NCBI RefSeq assembly: GCF_963678635.1
Contig: NC_087066.1
Span: 6,229,954 to 6,293,953, forward strand
Origin: Symsagittifera roscoffensis
Lineage: Eukaryota > Xenacoelomorpha > Acoela > Convolutidae
Direction of reading: 5' to 3'
DNA: 64,000 nucleotides
Part shown: positions 11,967-24,259 of the stretch, in pieces
How the letters are laid out: each line of letters starts with the position of its first letter
How positions within the stretch are numbered: position 1 is the first letter of the stretch
Translations under genes and position numbers: made by a program
Notes under the pieces: generated by a model
Seen by the model: the letters and a program-made list of their open reading frames with translations, nothing else
Told to the model about the DNA's origin: nothing
Database searches by the model: none

Positions 11967-12502
11967 GTGACAAATTTCAGAAAGTAGTAAAAAAAAACAA
12001 TTATTGACAAAAATAATTTGTTTCCAAGCTATTTAATTAACAATATAGTTGGAAAACGTTTGACAATTAACAATTAAGTCAAAGAAACCAAAAAAATGGT
12101 TTTTCAAGTTTTCTATCAAAATTGAATTGATCTTTGAAGTTCTTTGGAATTACAGGAATTTTTGCTTTCTGAATTTTTTTAAACAAGAAATATTTTAAAC
12201 AAGTTCGAGAAAACAAGATTAATTGATCGCTAGATAATTTTTTCATTCGCTGGGAATCCTTAGAATTCGAAATCGCTTTTGAAACTCGATGTAGCAAAAC
12301 TTCTTTGCGCTTCTATCTGTGAAGAGTGTGGTTTGCCTTCATTTCAAAAAGCTCAAAAGTCAACCGGAAAAAAAATAAAATTGAGCGTGGGCACGCGACA
12401 TAAATAAGTGTCTTCATCCCGGATGTGAAACACTAAACTTTGTTCACGACACTTTAAAACTATCAGGAATTATTAACCAATAATATTGTTTGTTCTCATT
12501 AG

Positions 12503-12753
12503 ATGAAGCTGAGAGTTTTGGACGTGGAAGAAAGAGACAGCGAAGAAACTCGTACTGTACTCAATGTGAATCTCGCTATCAGAGTGGCGAAATGCAAAAG
12601 GGGTCGACAGAATTCAATAATTGTTTCAGACAGTGTAATGCACAGCCCGAGGTAGTACCAGTCGAGCAACACGAAGTTCCGAGTGCCTGTAATCCTCGAT
12701 TAAAAAAAATAATACCAGCTTTTTATTTCATCTGGTTGGCAATCACCAAATGA
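12503..12753 (+). CDS. Secreted Cys-rich protein, terminal exon
   Basis: Follows TTCTCATTAG; the split Asp codon continues in frame to a TGA at 12751-12753. A basic cluster, RGRKRQRRN, early in the exon contains dibasic and RxxR sites that fit furin-type propeptide cleavage. After it come CTQC, CFRQC and SACN cysteines. The C-terminus, IIPAFYFIWLAIT, is hydrophobic with almost no tail, which could be a membrane or lipid-anchor signal but is short. AATAAA signals at 13317-13322 and 13324-13329 may end the transcript. The processed C-terminal piece could be a small Cys-rich ligand or peptide; this is inference. Confidence 0.6.
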
Positions 12754-13955
12754 TATCATTTTACACTAGAGTTCATCTAACATCGTTACTGGACGTTTTT
12801 GTCGAGAATTGGCAGTGAATGATAATGAATGAAAATGAGAATCATAATCAAAATGAATCAAGTTGATATGTTCAACTGATGCTTAAAATGTGTGCCATGT
12901 TGAAAGTAGAATGCTTGACATATGTGAAAAAGATAAAGATATCAATAATTCAAAGTTTTCAAATTATTTTTCAGATACATGGTATAAGCCAAAAACTATC
13001 TGCTGTTGTTTAAGGTGAGAAAAACTTCTCAAAACACTTTGCATTAGCTATGACAACACAAGACTGATGACAGTACGGGAAAAGTCCTGAATTTTACAAT
13101 TGCATATTAAGTGTTGTATTAACTTATTAGGATCAAGACACGGAAATTGAAAACTCAAAAGTTTGTATTTGGTTGCAATAAGTGTAACATTGTGCTAAAC
13201 ACCTATGTTAGTTGCTAATAATTAATTACCTTAAATGGAGCAAATTAGACGCTTAATAGATTAAATTGTAAACTCCTATTATGCCAATTACGTAATAGCA
13301 AAGTATATTTGTTCAAAATAAACAATAAATAGATCATTAGATCAGAAAAAAAGAGAGCCTATAATACTCAGTAGGTCGAAACAATTGAACTTTCAAAACT
13401 CACTTTATTCAAACTAAGAAAGAAGGGGTAGCCATCACAAAGCGCATTCCTGAGTTGAGGATTCAAAGCCCACATCCAACCGACCGCACATCCAACAAAC
13501 ATACTTCATACTTCATCACTCTGGATTACAAAATCAATACTCAATGATCTAATCGTTAATAGCCAGCCAGAAACGGTATATTACAATAAGCATTCAAAAT
13601 TTTCACTTTAGCCTAGGATAAGAAGACTTTTCAATTGTATGTCCTCCTATAGATCAGATTTTCCAATTTTTTTTTTATAAAACGCTGGTCATACTCAGTT
13701 GGACAGGTTCAATCACATGTTCTTAGGTGATTAAATTTTAAGTGTTGATGAGCTAATTAATGAAAATTACAAATAGACTCCAAGTTATGCCTCATGTTTT
13801 GCTTGGTTCGATATATTTTATTAAACTAAAATCCTAATTATACTTATATAAAGATATACATACATATATAAATGTATACAATTTTTAAAAATTACTATAA
13901 CATTTACAATACTTTAACCAATTTAAAAAGGTTGAAATTGGTTATGCAAAAGCCT
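12754..13955. other. 3' flank of the Cys-rich gene and spacer
   Basis: AT-rich; apart from the AATAAA signals near 13317-13329 and a TATA/CATA-rich patch at 13850-13885, nothing is recognised. Confidence 0.4.
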
Positions 13956-13959
13956 TAAA

Positions 13960-14270
13960 CGCTGGTCGCCTGAAAACAGACAATTTGTGTTTGCTGACGA
14001 TCTAAAAATACGATTTGGTAAAACTAATAAATAAAAAGTGATGAAATTTGATATATGCGAGCTCAACTCTTTTTGCAGCAATATCTGAGCCAAGTCAGCT
14101 TGTCACCTTAAAAGAAAACTAGAAGCTTCGTGCGCATTGTTTATCCCAAATTGACCAAATTAGCAATTATGCAAACACCGATAACTTCACATAACATATT
14201 AGTTTTCAGATAACCCGTTTTCAGACAAGCTTTCAAATTGTCGTTTTGAATTCGAAATCAGTGGAAATTT
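13960..14270. repeat. Diverged third relative of the 1599-2600 repeat
   Basis: The block GCGCATTGTTTATCCCAAAT followed by TTGACCAAATTAGCAATTAT and ATAACTTCACATAACAT matches, with many changes, the corresponding blocks near 1890-1950 and 2355-2430. It appears to be an old dispersed copy of the same family. Confidence 0.45.
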
Positions 14271-14690
14271 TTTAAAATGATATAACACTCTCACTCGGCT
14301 AACCTTCTGACGTTTGAGTTGATTTATTATGTAATCTTGTCGTAACGAAATAAATGAACAGTTTCCACACTGAAATTGACCATCATTATCCTATCAATTT
14401 AATACGCAAACATGATTGTTCTCAACAAGAAAAAAGACATATGTACCAGCAAGTGACATGGCCAGAAGAAAGAAGTAGTTTCTGATATGCAGCCATAAAA
14501 GGTTTCTACTGCGAGAAGCAGCAAATTAGTCGCGATATCATCTGAAAATAAGTATCGATATAGACTGGAAATGGTTCGCGATAGCCTGAAAGTAAAGACT
14601 CGATAGTCTGGAGATTGGTCGTGGAAGGTTGAATATAAAACGTGGACACGGAAACTTCGCAAGATCTCAATTAAAAACCCGAGAAGCCAT

Positions 14691-17151
14691 ATCCGCATCC
14701 AGTTTTAGGCGTAAGTAATTGATAAAAACGGATTATTATATTGATTTTTGACTATTATAATCGATTAATCGACAAAATTAGGTGTTTGCAATAGTTATAA
14801 TTGGTTTCATTGTTGATGCTTTCCAAGAGATAATAATCTCTTATAATCGATTCTAATAGATAATAATTCATAAAAAGCTCTTGAAATCAATTATATTTGA
14901 TTATAACCTCCTATTTTACCAACATTTTGTCACAACCAAAGTATATTTGGGTTTTCATATTTCTTTCAATAACAAAATAAATATATCTAAAAATGAGATG
15001 TCTTGTCATTCTTCAGTTCATCTGAGCACAAAGTTATACCCCATAACAAAAGTATCATGGAGATCACTTTAGTTTAGTTGAAAGATTCCTGGAGTAAGTG
15101 AAAAACAATTTTTCCAATGAAATCCTGAAATAATGCAATGTGCTAATATTTAGTTGGTTGAACAAACATAAAATGTGCATCATAAAAAAATTCTTTGCGT
15201 GAAAAAATGAAAAAAATAAAAGCCTCATCATTTTGATTTGATTTGAAAATTTTTATTGCAATTTTTCTGTTTTTTGCATAAACCAACGTTTGCGAAAAAC
15301 ATAAAACAAAATCAGTTTAGATGCATGGTCAAAAACAACTAGGGAACAAAAAAGAGATTATTAACTACTATAACGGGTTTTTTGAGCAAAACTTATGAAT
15401 TAGAAATTGGGATGAAAAGATTGGATTCTATTTTTTTTTCAAACCGACAACGATTCAGTCTTTTTTTCTTTTTTTTTCAATCAAATCAGTCAAGTATCTA
15501 TTTGGTTCATTTTTTCAACATTTTTGTTTCGTTTAGGTCCACGTTTTACATTACGTAAAGTTTGAACAAAGTTGGCCAATTTCTCTTCATTGTGGAACAT
15601 CCATAAATGTTTCTCTCGGCTAAGAAATCATGGTCTGAGACAAGATTACTCCACTTGGTCCTTGTGCCTCGGAAGCACACACTGGAAGCACGGAGCACGG
15701 CAGAAGACAGCCGGCACTTCACCCAGTTCATAGTTTTACTATGGGGTTTCTTCCACTTGATAGATAATGCTTCTCCTATACTCCGAAGGAAATCTGCAAA
15801 TTCTGGAGCGAGCATCCCATCAACAGACACAACAACAGGAGTGAAAGACATATGTCTTTCCTGACACGCGTCTAAATATTTTGTCTTTTTCTCAATATTT
15901 GCTGAGTGCAAAACACTCATGGGGCTTCTGTTCTGATAGGAGATGGCGTCGGTGTCAGAGACACGAATATTGAAAGACGCTCTTCCCTGTCTATCATAAA
16001 CTCCACGACAAAACAAATTTGCAATTAATGCGGGTGTCTCATCTTGCGGTTTGTATTATCTAATAACAGGCTCTCTCTGTACATCCTTCCACACTAAAGA
16101 AGCTAAGTTGCCTACAGCATCCCTAATCTCATTGTGCCGTAAAGTTAAGAGACCACCTTTTTTACACGCTAACGCATGCCGTAGGGTGAATGTTGACTGG
16201 CAACCATCACAAAAAGTTGGCAAAGCGTTGAAGTTTTTGTTATACCGGACACTCAATGCATCCCCAAACTGCACTTCCGAAAGATCAAAAGTTTCTGCAG
16301 CAATCGGTAACGCTGTCAGCCAGGCAGACAAGCTTCCCTCATTGATTCTTTTTACTGCGCGAACTTGGTCTGTTGGTAGCTCATTCAATAACTCTCCCAA
16401 CAACTCTTCATGTTTTTCTTCTATTTTTCGATGATGTTTTTTCCGCGATCGAGACATTTGCTTTCTGTGGTCTTCATGAGAAAAACCGTGCTGATCAACA
16501 AAAGCATCATAAAGAAGGGTAACTGCTTCCCGTGACGTGTTGTAAGACTCATCAGCGAAACTGGTTGGGTTAGACACTCCAAGACTACCCATTTTCGCCG
16601 GCAAACAAAAGAAACGTCTCTCCATTGATGAAATCGACGAAGTTCCAAGTATCGCAGGTAAGAATTTCTCCATCAGAAGGTTCTCTAGCGGTTGAAAAAG
16701 CTGACTAGAACCACTCAAAACACGATGGGAAAAATTCCATTCCGCTTGTAGGGACTTAGTCAGTCCTGATGAAGCACATTGTAATTCTGATTTCTCCACA
16801 AAAGAAAGTTTCTCAATTTTGCCTACCCATTCAAGCTCTTTCTTTTTCAAGCAGATGTCCTTCTCATTTCTGTCTTCAAGGAAACCGCCCAAAAACCTCT
16901 TCCCTTCCACTATAGTAATCGAGTACTTGGGTTCTAAATAATTACAATCTAATATAAATGTATCAAAAATAGATTGAATAATATCGATTATAATCGATTA
17001 AAATGTCATATATTTCAGAACAATTAGATTTAAAAAAGAAAGGTTACAACTGATTATTAATTGATTAAAATTGATTTTCTCTCAAAATTATCAGAAATGG
17101 TACTAAAAATTTTTTTACAAAAAATTATAAACGCTTGAACCTTGATGCGGG
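14691..17151. mobile_element. TIR element family A, long copy carrying an RT fragment
   Basis: The left end, TCCGCATCCAGTTTTAGGCG, and the right end, whose reverse complement is CCCGCATC..GTTCAAGCGTTT, match the termini of the ~930 bp copies at 21071 and 24260. Internal landmarks (ATCGATTATAATC repeats, CACAAAGTTATACC block, AACCAACGT block) are in the same order. This copy has about 1.5 kb extra, 15.4-17.0 kb, holding reverse transcriptase C-terminal sequence. A TA dinucleotide flanks both ends here, but not clearly at the other copies. Confidence 0.7.
15546..16990 (-). pseudogene. C-terminal part of a non-LTR-type RT polyprotein, one in-frame stop
   Basis: Two - strand segments in the same frame are separated by one TAA (16056-16058) and together give about 480 codons. 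In order: VEGKRFLGGFLEDRN; FQPLENLLMEKFLPAILG; FCLPAKMGSLGVSNP; a CCHC zinc motif (CDGC-x7-H-x3-C near 16190-16150) followed by KKGG..RHNEIRD; and, after the stop, a segment with FNIRVSDTDA, FTPVVVS and LSSAVLRASSVCFRG, consistent with a restriction-like endonuclease fold. The palm domain with the YxDD box is absent: upstream sequence turns into ATCGATTATAATC repeats. A CCHC knuckle before a restriction-like endonuclease is characteristic of early-branching non-LTR retrotransposons such as the R2/NeSL group. The exact clade is uncertain. Confidence 0.75.
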
Positions 17152-18120
17152 TATGAAGCTAGGCTAACTCGTTTTGAGGACTTGATAACAAAGATGAGCT
17201 GGCTTTAGAATTCGCAAAATAAGAAAACAGATGCAACAAAAAAATTGAAAATTCATGAGGATCATTTCTTTATTTTGAACTAAGACCTCAACTTTTGCTC
17301 GGGTATAATTTAACTGAAACAAATAATCGACAGAAACAACTTGCAGAAACATCGGATTGTGCAAATCTGTTTGAATTGAACCCCAAAAAATGTTTTATTG
17401 AAAAAAAATATCAGCTAAAGAAGTAGACAATAAATGTGAAGTTAAAAAAAGGAAAGAAAAAAATTAAACATGAAACTCGGAAAAAAAGACTATAGTTCAT
17501 GAACTGTATAAGGTTGGTTATGAAAAAATTGAATTATTTTTGAGATTTTTCAAAGTTATCCCACTCAAGTAAAAAAAAATGAAGTCTCCCGTCAAATGAC
17601 CAAGTGAATAACCTTCCCCCTAAAATTAAATGGTAAATTCAAGCAGTAAGGCCTGTATGTACTATGCTCAAACCTGATTGCCTGAAAAAAATTAGTTTTA
17701 ATCAATTGAACTATCTCAACTAAATTTGATTTCGGGGGGAGATTATTGAGTTGGTCCTAAAACTGTGGTGATTTTTATATTTTATATTCTGAAGCGTTCA
17801 AATTCGTTACGATAAAACCATGTTGATATTGGTTTGAGGCAAACAATTTTGTCGTAAATTGTGCGAGAATGAATTTAATGCTGATTTAGGACCACTAGTT
17901 CAACATAAAGTTTTTTAGTTCAACATAAAGCTGATAAAATATGCCACAGAAGATTTTAACTATCTTGTAAGTTAACTATTTGTTTATGTATGTAGATTAT
18001 GAGATTAAAACAAAGTCTGCTGTTTCATTCAATTTATCAAGACGATTTCTGTTTTCAATCACCGTTTGATTTAATCGAAAGTCTATTTTAGTTGCAACCT
18101 TTGGTACACTCAAAAAAATT
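17152..18120. other. AT-rich spacer
   Basis: No coding sequence or shared repeat recognised. Confidence 0.4.
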
Positions 18121-18138
18121 TAAGGTAAATTTACCTTA
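18121..18138. repeat. Perfect 18 bp palindrome
   Basis: TAAGGTAAATTTACCTTA is self-complementary. It is followed by further ACCTTAA/TTAAGGT motifs up to 18172, directly before the TIR element at 18173. It could be part of that element's target or an independent cruciform-forming tract. Confidence 0.6.
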
Positions 18139-18172
18139 GAAAATACCTTAAATTACCTTAACAATTAAGGTA

Positions 18173-18730
18173 CCCGCGTTGACCAAAACTTCTGATCATA
18201 CAATTTCCATTTATGAGAAACTTCTTGTCATACAATTCCATACGTACAGAAAATTGTTTGAAAACTCTATGATAAGCCTTTCTCCATATATGAAAGTTGT
18301 ATAATAGGAGTTTTTCCATAAACCAAAAAGTTGAATTTTTGAGAAATTTTGGTTGTGTTTGTGTTTCCAGGAGTACGTGGATGCATGTTTGTTTGCGTGA
18401 AAAAATCGATTTGCGGTTGAAAAAAAAAACAAAAAAATTTTAGGACAAACTCAAAATTACTTGGAAAAAATTTTTGTGTCACCATCAAAAAAACGTTAGT
18501 CATATAATTTCAATATATGGAAATTGTATGATAAGCATTTTTTTTTTCAAAAAGCTAAAACCTCGGATTTTTATTGCCAAATTAGAATCAAACAGCCGCA
18601 GAAATTAGTTTATATCTGTTTTCACTCATTTTTTGAAATTGTATGAAAATTATATGACAAGCATTTTCCCACACACTTGATGTATGGAATTGTATGATAA
18701 GCCTTTTCGGTCTATGGATGTCAACCCGGG
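18173..18730. mobile_element. TIR element family B, short copy
   Basis: Begins CCCGCGTTGACC and ends with the inverted form GTCAACCCGGG. It shares the internal CATACAATTTCCAT and TTGTATGATAAGC motifs in the same order as the 8062-8999 copy, but lacks about 315 internal bases. No coding capacity. Confidence 0.8.
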
Positions 18731-19693
18731 CAATTTGCACTATCTACATTCATGTTTTCTTCGAAGGAAATTATTAAATTACACGCTAAGGTTCTCTGAA
18801 CGGTTTCGAAGGCAGCTTCAAAATCAAGTGATAACTAACAACCCTACATAACTTCAACCCACCTTACTCTATACAACTTTTCAAGTGAAACAGGCGTCAA
18901 ACCAACTCATTCTACACAAAGTATTGATTTAAAATGTAAAAGACCAAACCATTCAAACTTTTTCTCGCAAACTCTCGCTTGTTGTTTCATGGGAAAAATC
19001 GAAAAAATCCAAGTCACAATGCTGAAAACGGTGACCTTTGTCTTCTTGTCCATTTTGCAGGCACTACTAACCATTGTCCGCTCCATTAGTTTCGCTAACA
19101 AATTTTCCCAGGCGCACTTAGTCCATTGCAATTTGTTCGCAACTTTCTATCCAAACAAATTAGCTTTTTTACGGAGACATCGTTTTGGTTTTAACACTAA
19201 TGTCAGATCTTTCGTGTCCAGCTTGCTCCCATGCTTAAAATTGGGCGCCTTCACCTATTTCTCAGAGTTAGTTCGAGACAGTCGTAGGTAATTGTGTAGA
19301 TGACAAACTGAGTACGTTTCCATGGTCGTGTCTGTTTGTAATTGAATACAGTTATTGAATCCAGACACAAGACTTTAAGCATGGTCCAAAATGTTAGTGG
19401 ATTCCAAGTACAACATTTCTGTGGGTTCAGCGCACAAATCTTTGTAAAGTAAATTTTTTCGGCACGTTAATTTAGTTGCAGATTCCGCAACGAGCAAATA
19501 ATACTAGTTGTTCCGGATTTCTCAAATGTGAGTGCATTTCATAATTTCATGCGGATCCCAATTACAGTTTGCGGAATCCACTTGCGATTTGCAGGTTCCA
19601 ATAAAGGTTCTGGGTTAGGACACAAATTGTGGTGCGGATTCTGACATTTTTGTTGGCAATACAGTGTTGACCAAAACTTTATCCATTTTTTTC
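18731..19693. other. Spacer upstream of the GH1 duplication
   Basis: Open frames on both strands around 18907-19291 have no recognisable family. A short block (GCAATTTGTTCGCAA, near 19130) recurs near 34196, suggesting old dispersed-repeat content. Confidence 0.35.
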
Positions 19694-21070
19694 TGCCTTT
19701 TGTCAATTAAGGTATTGGGTAACGTGGATACTGTTAAAAACGCCAGCAGTTACTAAGGAAAATCAAAGACCGCGCCTTGATAATTCTAATTAAGTAGTCC
19801 TGCGTAGTTTGCCAAGGGTTAGAGGCTGAATCAACAGCAATTGTTAGTGAAATCGGTCAGGACACAGTTTAAGTTAGAAAACAATTTTAACAAACAAAAG
19901 ATTGAAATAAATCTACAATAAATTTCAAAATAGATCCACTTGTTATTCTGATACAGTTAAATTAAATAAAATTTAAGTTGAGAAATTTGAAGTCAAATTT
20001 TTGTTTCTGAAGATAGATAGTAGTGATATAAGATATTAACATAAATAAAATATTTTGGATATGACTACCCAAATTTAACATTGACTTCAATTTAATAGAA
20101 ATTTGAAACCTATTTCTTTTGAACTTATGAAAATCTCCGAACCTAGTGTTAAACATTTGGATGATTTAAGCTAGAAAAAAATCTGAGTTAAATGGAAAAT
20201 TTTATTTGAGGCAGACGTTTGAATAGAGATTAAAGATATGACAAATGTGACAACAGTTCAAACTAGTTTGTTTCCAGTGATGAAGCGAGCAGCAGGCCTA
20301 AGCGTATTGATTCGCAGGTTGAATTAAATTGAAAAACTATTTATAAACTATAAGTTCATCCCGCAAAATGTTTGATTTTTGAGCTAGTGATCGAAGTTAA
20401 CCGATATCAGGATAGGTATCATTTTTTCTTTTATCGGAAAAATTTTAAAATTATAAGGGGAGATAGTTTAAATAGTCAAAATTTACAGCAAGCCTTTACA
20501 GATTAGGGAATATGATCATATTTTATAACTAATTTCTAAATGCTTTCTATATTAGATAAATTTGTTATTCCACTGAGATTTTAAAATATATATCCACCTC
20601 GAAATCCTCTAGAAGTTGTTCAGGTCTTTTGTGACGACTTAATTTTTAATTTATCTCCCCAACTAGCGATCGATTACTGATCATGAATTTACTGAAAAAA
20701 AATTGTTTATAAAACTAGAAGCGAAAAAAAAATGTAAATTCTAAAAATACTTGTATTGTAATTTAAAAATAGACTTTCTTCAGAAAGTTTCTGGATCTTG
20801 TTAATAATTCCCCCCCTGCTATTTCGATTTTCAGACATTGAATTTTGGCGGCCACATTTTGAATAACTTAAAACAATTTCGCAAAAAAAAATAAATATAT
20901 ATATATATATATATAAATTTTTACGTGTGTATTATATAAAATGTGAGTAATACAAATAAGAACGGGCGAAAATGAAAACCCACATAATTGTTGACATTTT
21001 TGAAAAGCATACTTTATACAGAAATGGTTGTCAAAAATTATACGTGCATAGAGGGGAGAATAGTTAACAA

Positions 21071-21998
21071 CCCGCATCCAAGTTTAGGCGTAAATAATCG
21101 ATTATAACGGATTAATATGATGATTTTTTGACAATTATAATCTATTATAATTACCAAAATTAGGCCCTCAAGGGATTATAATTGATTATAATCGTGTTAT
21201 TTTCCAAGAGATTATCTCTCATAATCGATTATAAATGATTATATTCTAAAAACCCTTAAAATCAGTTATAATCGATTATAATCTCTTATTTTGCCGAGAT
21301 TTTCTTAAATTCGAATTATATCTTATGGGTTATTAATTTTGTGTCAATATGAAATTCTCTAGAACTGAAATCTCTTGAACACTTTGGTTAATCTGAACAC
21401 AAAGTTTTACCACGAAACAAAAGTTTCATAGCGATCCTTTCATATGAGTGGAAAGAATCTCGCGGTAGATGAAAAATAAATTTTCCGAATCAATCAAGAA
21501 ACTAAACCAATTTGCTGATGTTTTTTATATTTAAAAAAGATTTAAATATGCATCACAAAACAACCCTAATGGAGAAAAAATGAAAAAAAAACCTATTAAT
21601 TTGAATTAAATGAACAATCCAAAAAAATATTTGCCTCATTTTTTAAACGAACCAACGTCCACAAAAAGCATAAAATATAAGCAATTTAGATGAAATTTCG
21701 AAGACAAAAATAGACAAGCAAAAGGGATTAAAATCAATTATCATGGATTATAATGGATTTTTGTGGAAAACTAATGAAATATAAATTTGAAAAAAATAAT
21801 GGATTTAATCAATTATAATCGATTATATTTGTATCGAAAATAGACAAATTAATGATTATATTTGATTATAATTTGATTTTAAAAAGAGTGATTATGATCG
21901 ATTCTTAATTGATTAAAATTGATTGTTTCTCAATTTTAGTCAAACTGGTACTAAAAATTTAATATAATCGATTATTAACGCTTGAAACGGGATGCGGG
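21071..21998. mobile_element. TIR element family A, short copy 1
   Basis: The left end, CCCGCATCCAAGTTTAGGCG, pairs with the right end, whose reverse complement is CCCGCATCCCGTTTCAAGCG; about 23 of 30 terminal bases match. The interior is rich in ATCGATTATAATC and ATTATAATTGATTAT motifs. There is no transposase, so it is non-autonomous. It lies upstream of GH1 first exon copy 1. Confidence 0.8.
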
Positions 21999-22666
21999 AT
22001 GGTCCAAAAGGGGGAAAAATACTTAACATAATCCAAGTTTTTTCTTCGGCCTAAATTGTACATTTATGAACTCGTTTCTTACATACTTATAAAAATAGCT
22101 ATACTCGAGTAATTAAAAAACACTATTTAACTAAAATCAAGCATTCTAACCAAAAAACCGTCAACTAATAGAGTGTTCTGTAGAATTATGTGATGCTGAA
22201 CTAAACTACGAAACGGATTGATAAAAGTGCCATGGGGTAAATGTGGTAAAAGTGCCAAGTGATAAATGGTTTCTCTTGACACAAACTATCGTTAAAACAA
22301 ATCTCAACTCCTCAAGTCAGTGAACTTTTCATCTACCGACTCTTTTGCTGTAAAAAAAAACATTTTTCAACCAAATAACACAAATAAAAAAATGGAATAT
22401 TCATTGCAGCTCGAATCTCTGAAAAACGATCATAAATTAAAAACTACTAATCACTATCTATCAGCGGTCAAATTTGAAGAAAAACTATTGGAAATGTTGT
22501 TCAAAACGCCCAAGAATTGGGTTCCTTACATTCTTTAATTTCAATCTTCGTTACTATTTTAATGAACTTTTGAAAATGTTTATCCAGCCAACATTGATGA
22601 TAAACCATAGAAGCATAAACATTTCAGGAGTTACTAGATAATTTTACCAGACAGGTTCTAATAGTC

Positions 22667-22846
22667 ATGATGCGATTCGGTAAAGTTTCATTTCTGCTGT
22701 TTTTATTTGAGATTTATTTTCAATCTGCTTGCGGCGAAAACCTATTCGTCTACCCAGACGTGTTTAATGATACTGATCGAGATTTATTTGAAGTTGGGTC
22801 TTTTCCAAATGATTTCCAATTCGGTGTTGCTACTTCAGCCTATCAG
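22667..22846 (+). CDS. GH1 beta-glucosidase-like, alternative first exon a
   Basis: Encodes 60 residues from ATG (MMRFGKVSFLLFLFE) to TSAYQ, ending in phase 0 before GTTAGA. A hydrophobic signal peptide with likely cleavage after SACG is followed by FPNDFQFGVATSAYQ, the canonical N-terminal strand of family 1 glycoside hydrolases, with the Gln that binds the glycone. The frame is intact. It differs from copy b at only a few residues (for example NDT against NET), so it has probably been under constraint. The next compatible coding exon is at 26785, skipping copy b. Confidence 0.8.
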
Positions 22847-24259
22847 GTTAGAATAAAAGCTTCATGTCATGAATAAAAGCTTCAGGTTAGAATAAAAGCC
22901 TTGTGTCAATTAAGGTATTGGGTAACGTGGATACTGTTAAAAATGCCAGCAGTTACTAATGAAAATCAAAGACCGCGCCTTGATAATTCTAATTAAGTAG
23001 TCCTGCTTAGTTTGCCAAGGGTTAGAGGCTGAATCAACAGCAATTGTTAGTGAAATCAGTCAGGACACAGTTTAAGTTAGAAAAAATTTTTAACAAACAA
23101 AAGATTGAAATAAAGCTACAATAAATTTCAAAATAGATCCACTTGTTATTCTGATACAAAAAAATTAAATAAAATTTAAGTTGAGAATTTTGAAGTCAAA
23201 TTTTTGTTTCTGAAGATAGATAGTAGTGATATAAGATATTAACATAAATAAAATATTTTGGATATGACTACCCAAATTTAACATTGACTTCAATTTAATA
23301 GAAATTTGAAACCTATTTCTTTTGAAGTTATGAAAATCTCCGAACCTAGTGTTAAGCATTTGGATGATTTAAGTTAGAAAAAAATCTGAGTTAAATGGAA
23401 AATTTTATTTGAGGCAGACGTTTGAATAGAGATTAAGGATATGACAAATGTGACAACAGTTCAAACTAGTTTGTTTCCAGTTTTGAAGCGAGCAGCAGGC
23501 CTAAGCGTATTGATTCGCAGGTTGAATTAAATTGAAAAACTATTTATAAACTATAAGTTCATCCCGCAAAATGTTTGATTTTTGAGCTAGTGATCGAAGT
23601 TAACCGATATCAGGATAGGTATCATTTTTTCTTTTATCGGAAAAATTTTAAAATTATAAGGTGAGATAGTTTAAATAGTCAAAATTTACAGCAAGCCTTT
23701 ACAGATTAGGGAATATGATCATATTTTATAACTAATTTCTAAATGCTTTCTATATTAGATAAATTTGTTATTCCACTGAGATTTTAAAATATATATCCAC
23801 CTCGAAATCCTCTAGAAATTGTTCAAGTCTTTTGTGACAACTTAATTTTTAATTTATCTCCCCAACTAGCGATCGAATACTGATCATGAATTTACTGAAA
23901 AAAATTGTCTATAAAAATAGAAGCGAGAACAAAATTTGAATTCTAAAAGTAGTTGTATTGTAATTTAAAAATAGACTTTCTTCAGAAAGTTTCTGGATCT
24001 TGTTAATAATTCCCCCCCTGCTATTTCGATTTTCAGATATTGAACTTTGGCGGCCACATTTTGAATAACTTAAAACAATTTGTGAAAAAAAATATATATA
24101 TATAAATTTTTACGTGTGTATTATATAAAATATGAGTAATACAAATATGAACGGGCGAAAATGAAAACCCACATAATTGTTGACATTTTTGAAAAGCATA
24201 CTTTATACAGAAAAGGTTGTCAAAAATTATACGTGCATAGAGGGGGGAATAGTTAACAA

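Larger units (their letters stand above)
19694..22899. repeat. GH1 5'-region tandem duplication, copy 1
   Basis: Starts TGTCAATTAAGGTATTGGGT at about 19698 and is repeated with an offset of about 3205 bp at 22903. It includes upstream sequence, one family A TIR element (21071-21998) and a complete signal-peptide exon of the GH1 gene (22667-22846). Identity to copy 2 looks above 90% throughout. The junction has extra copies of a short AGAATAAAAGCTTCA motif at about 22850-22895. Confidence 0.9.

Noticed and set aside
16051-16434. 127-codon + strand frame.
   Set aside because: Shadow of the - strand RT C-terminal region, which has multiple conserved motifs.
18907-19291. Frames on both strands (74 and 100 codons) possibly coding.
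   Set aside because: No motif on either strand and no splice partners; part of the block recurs at 34.2 kb, so repeat content is more likely.
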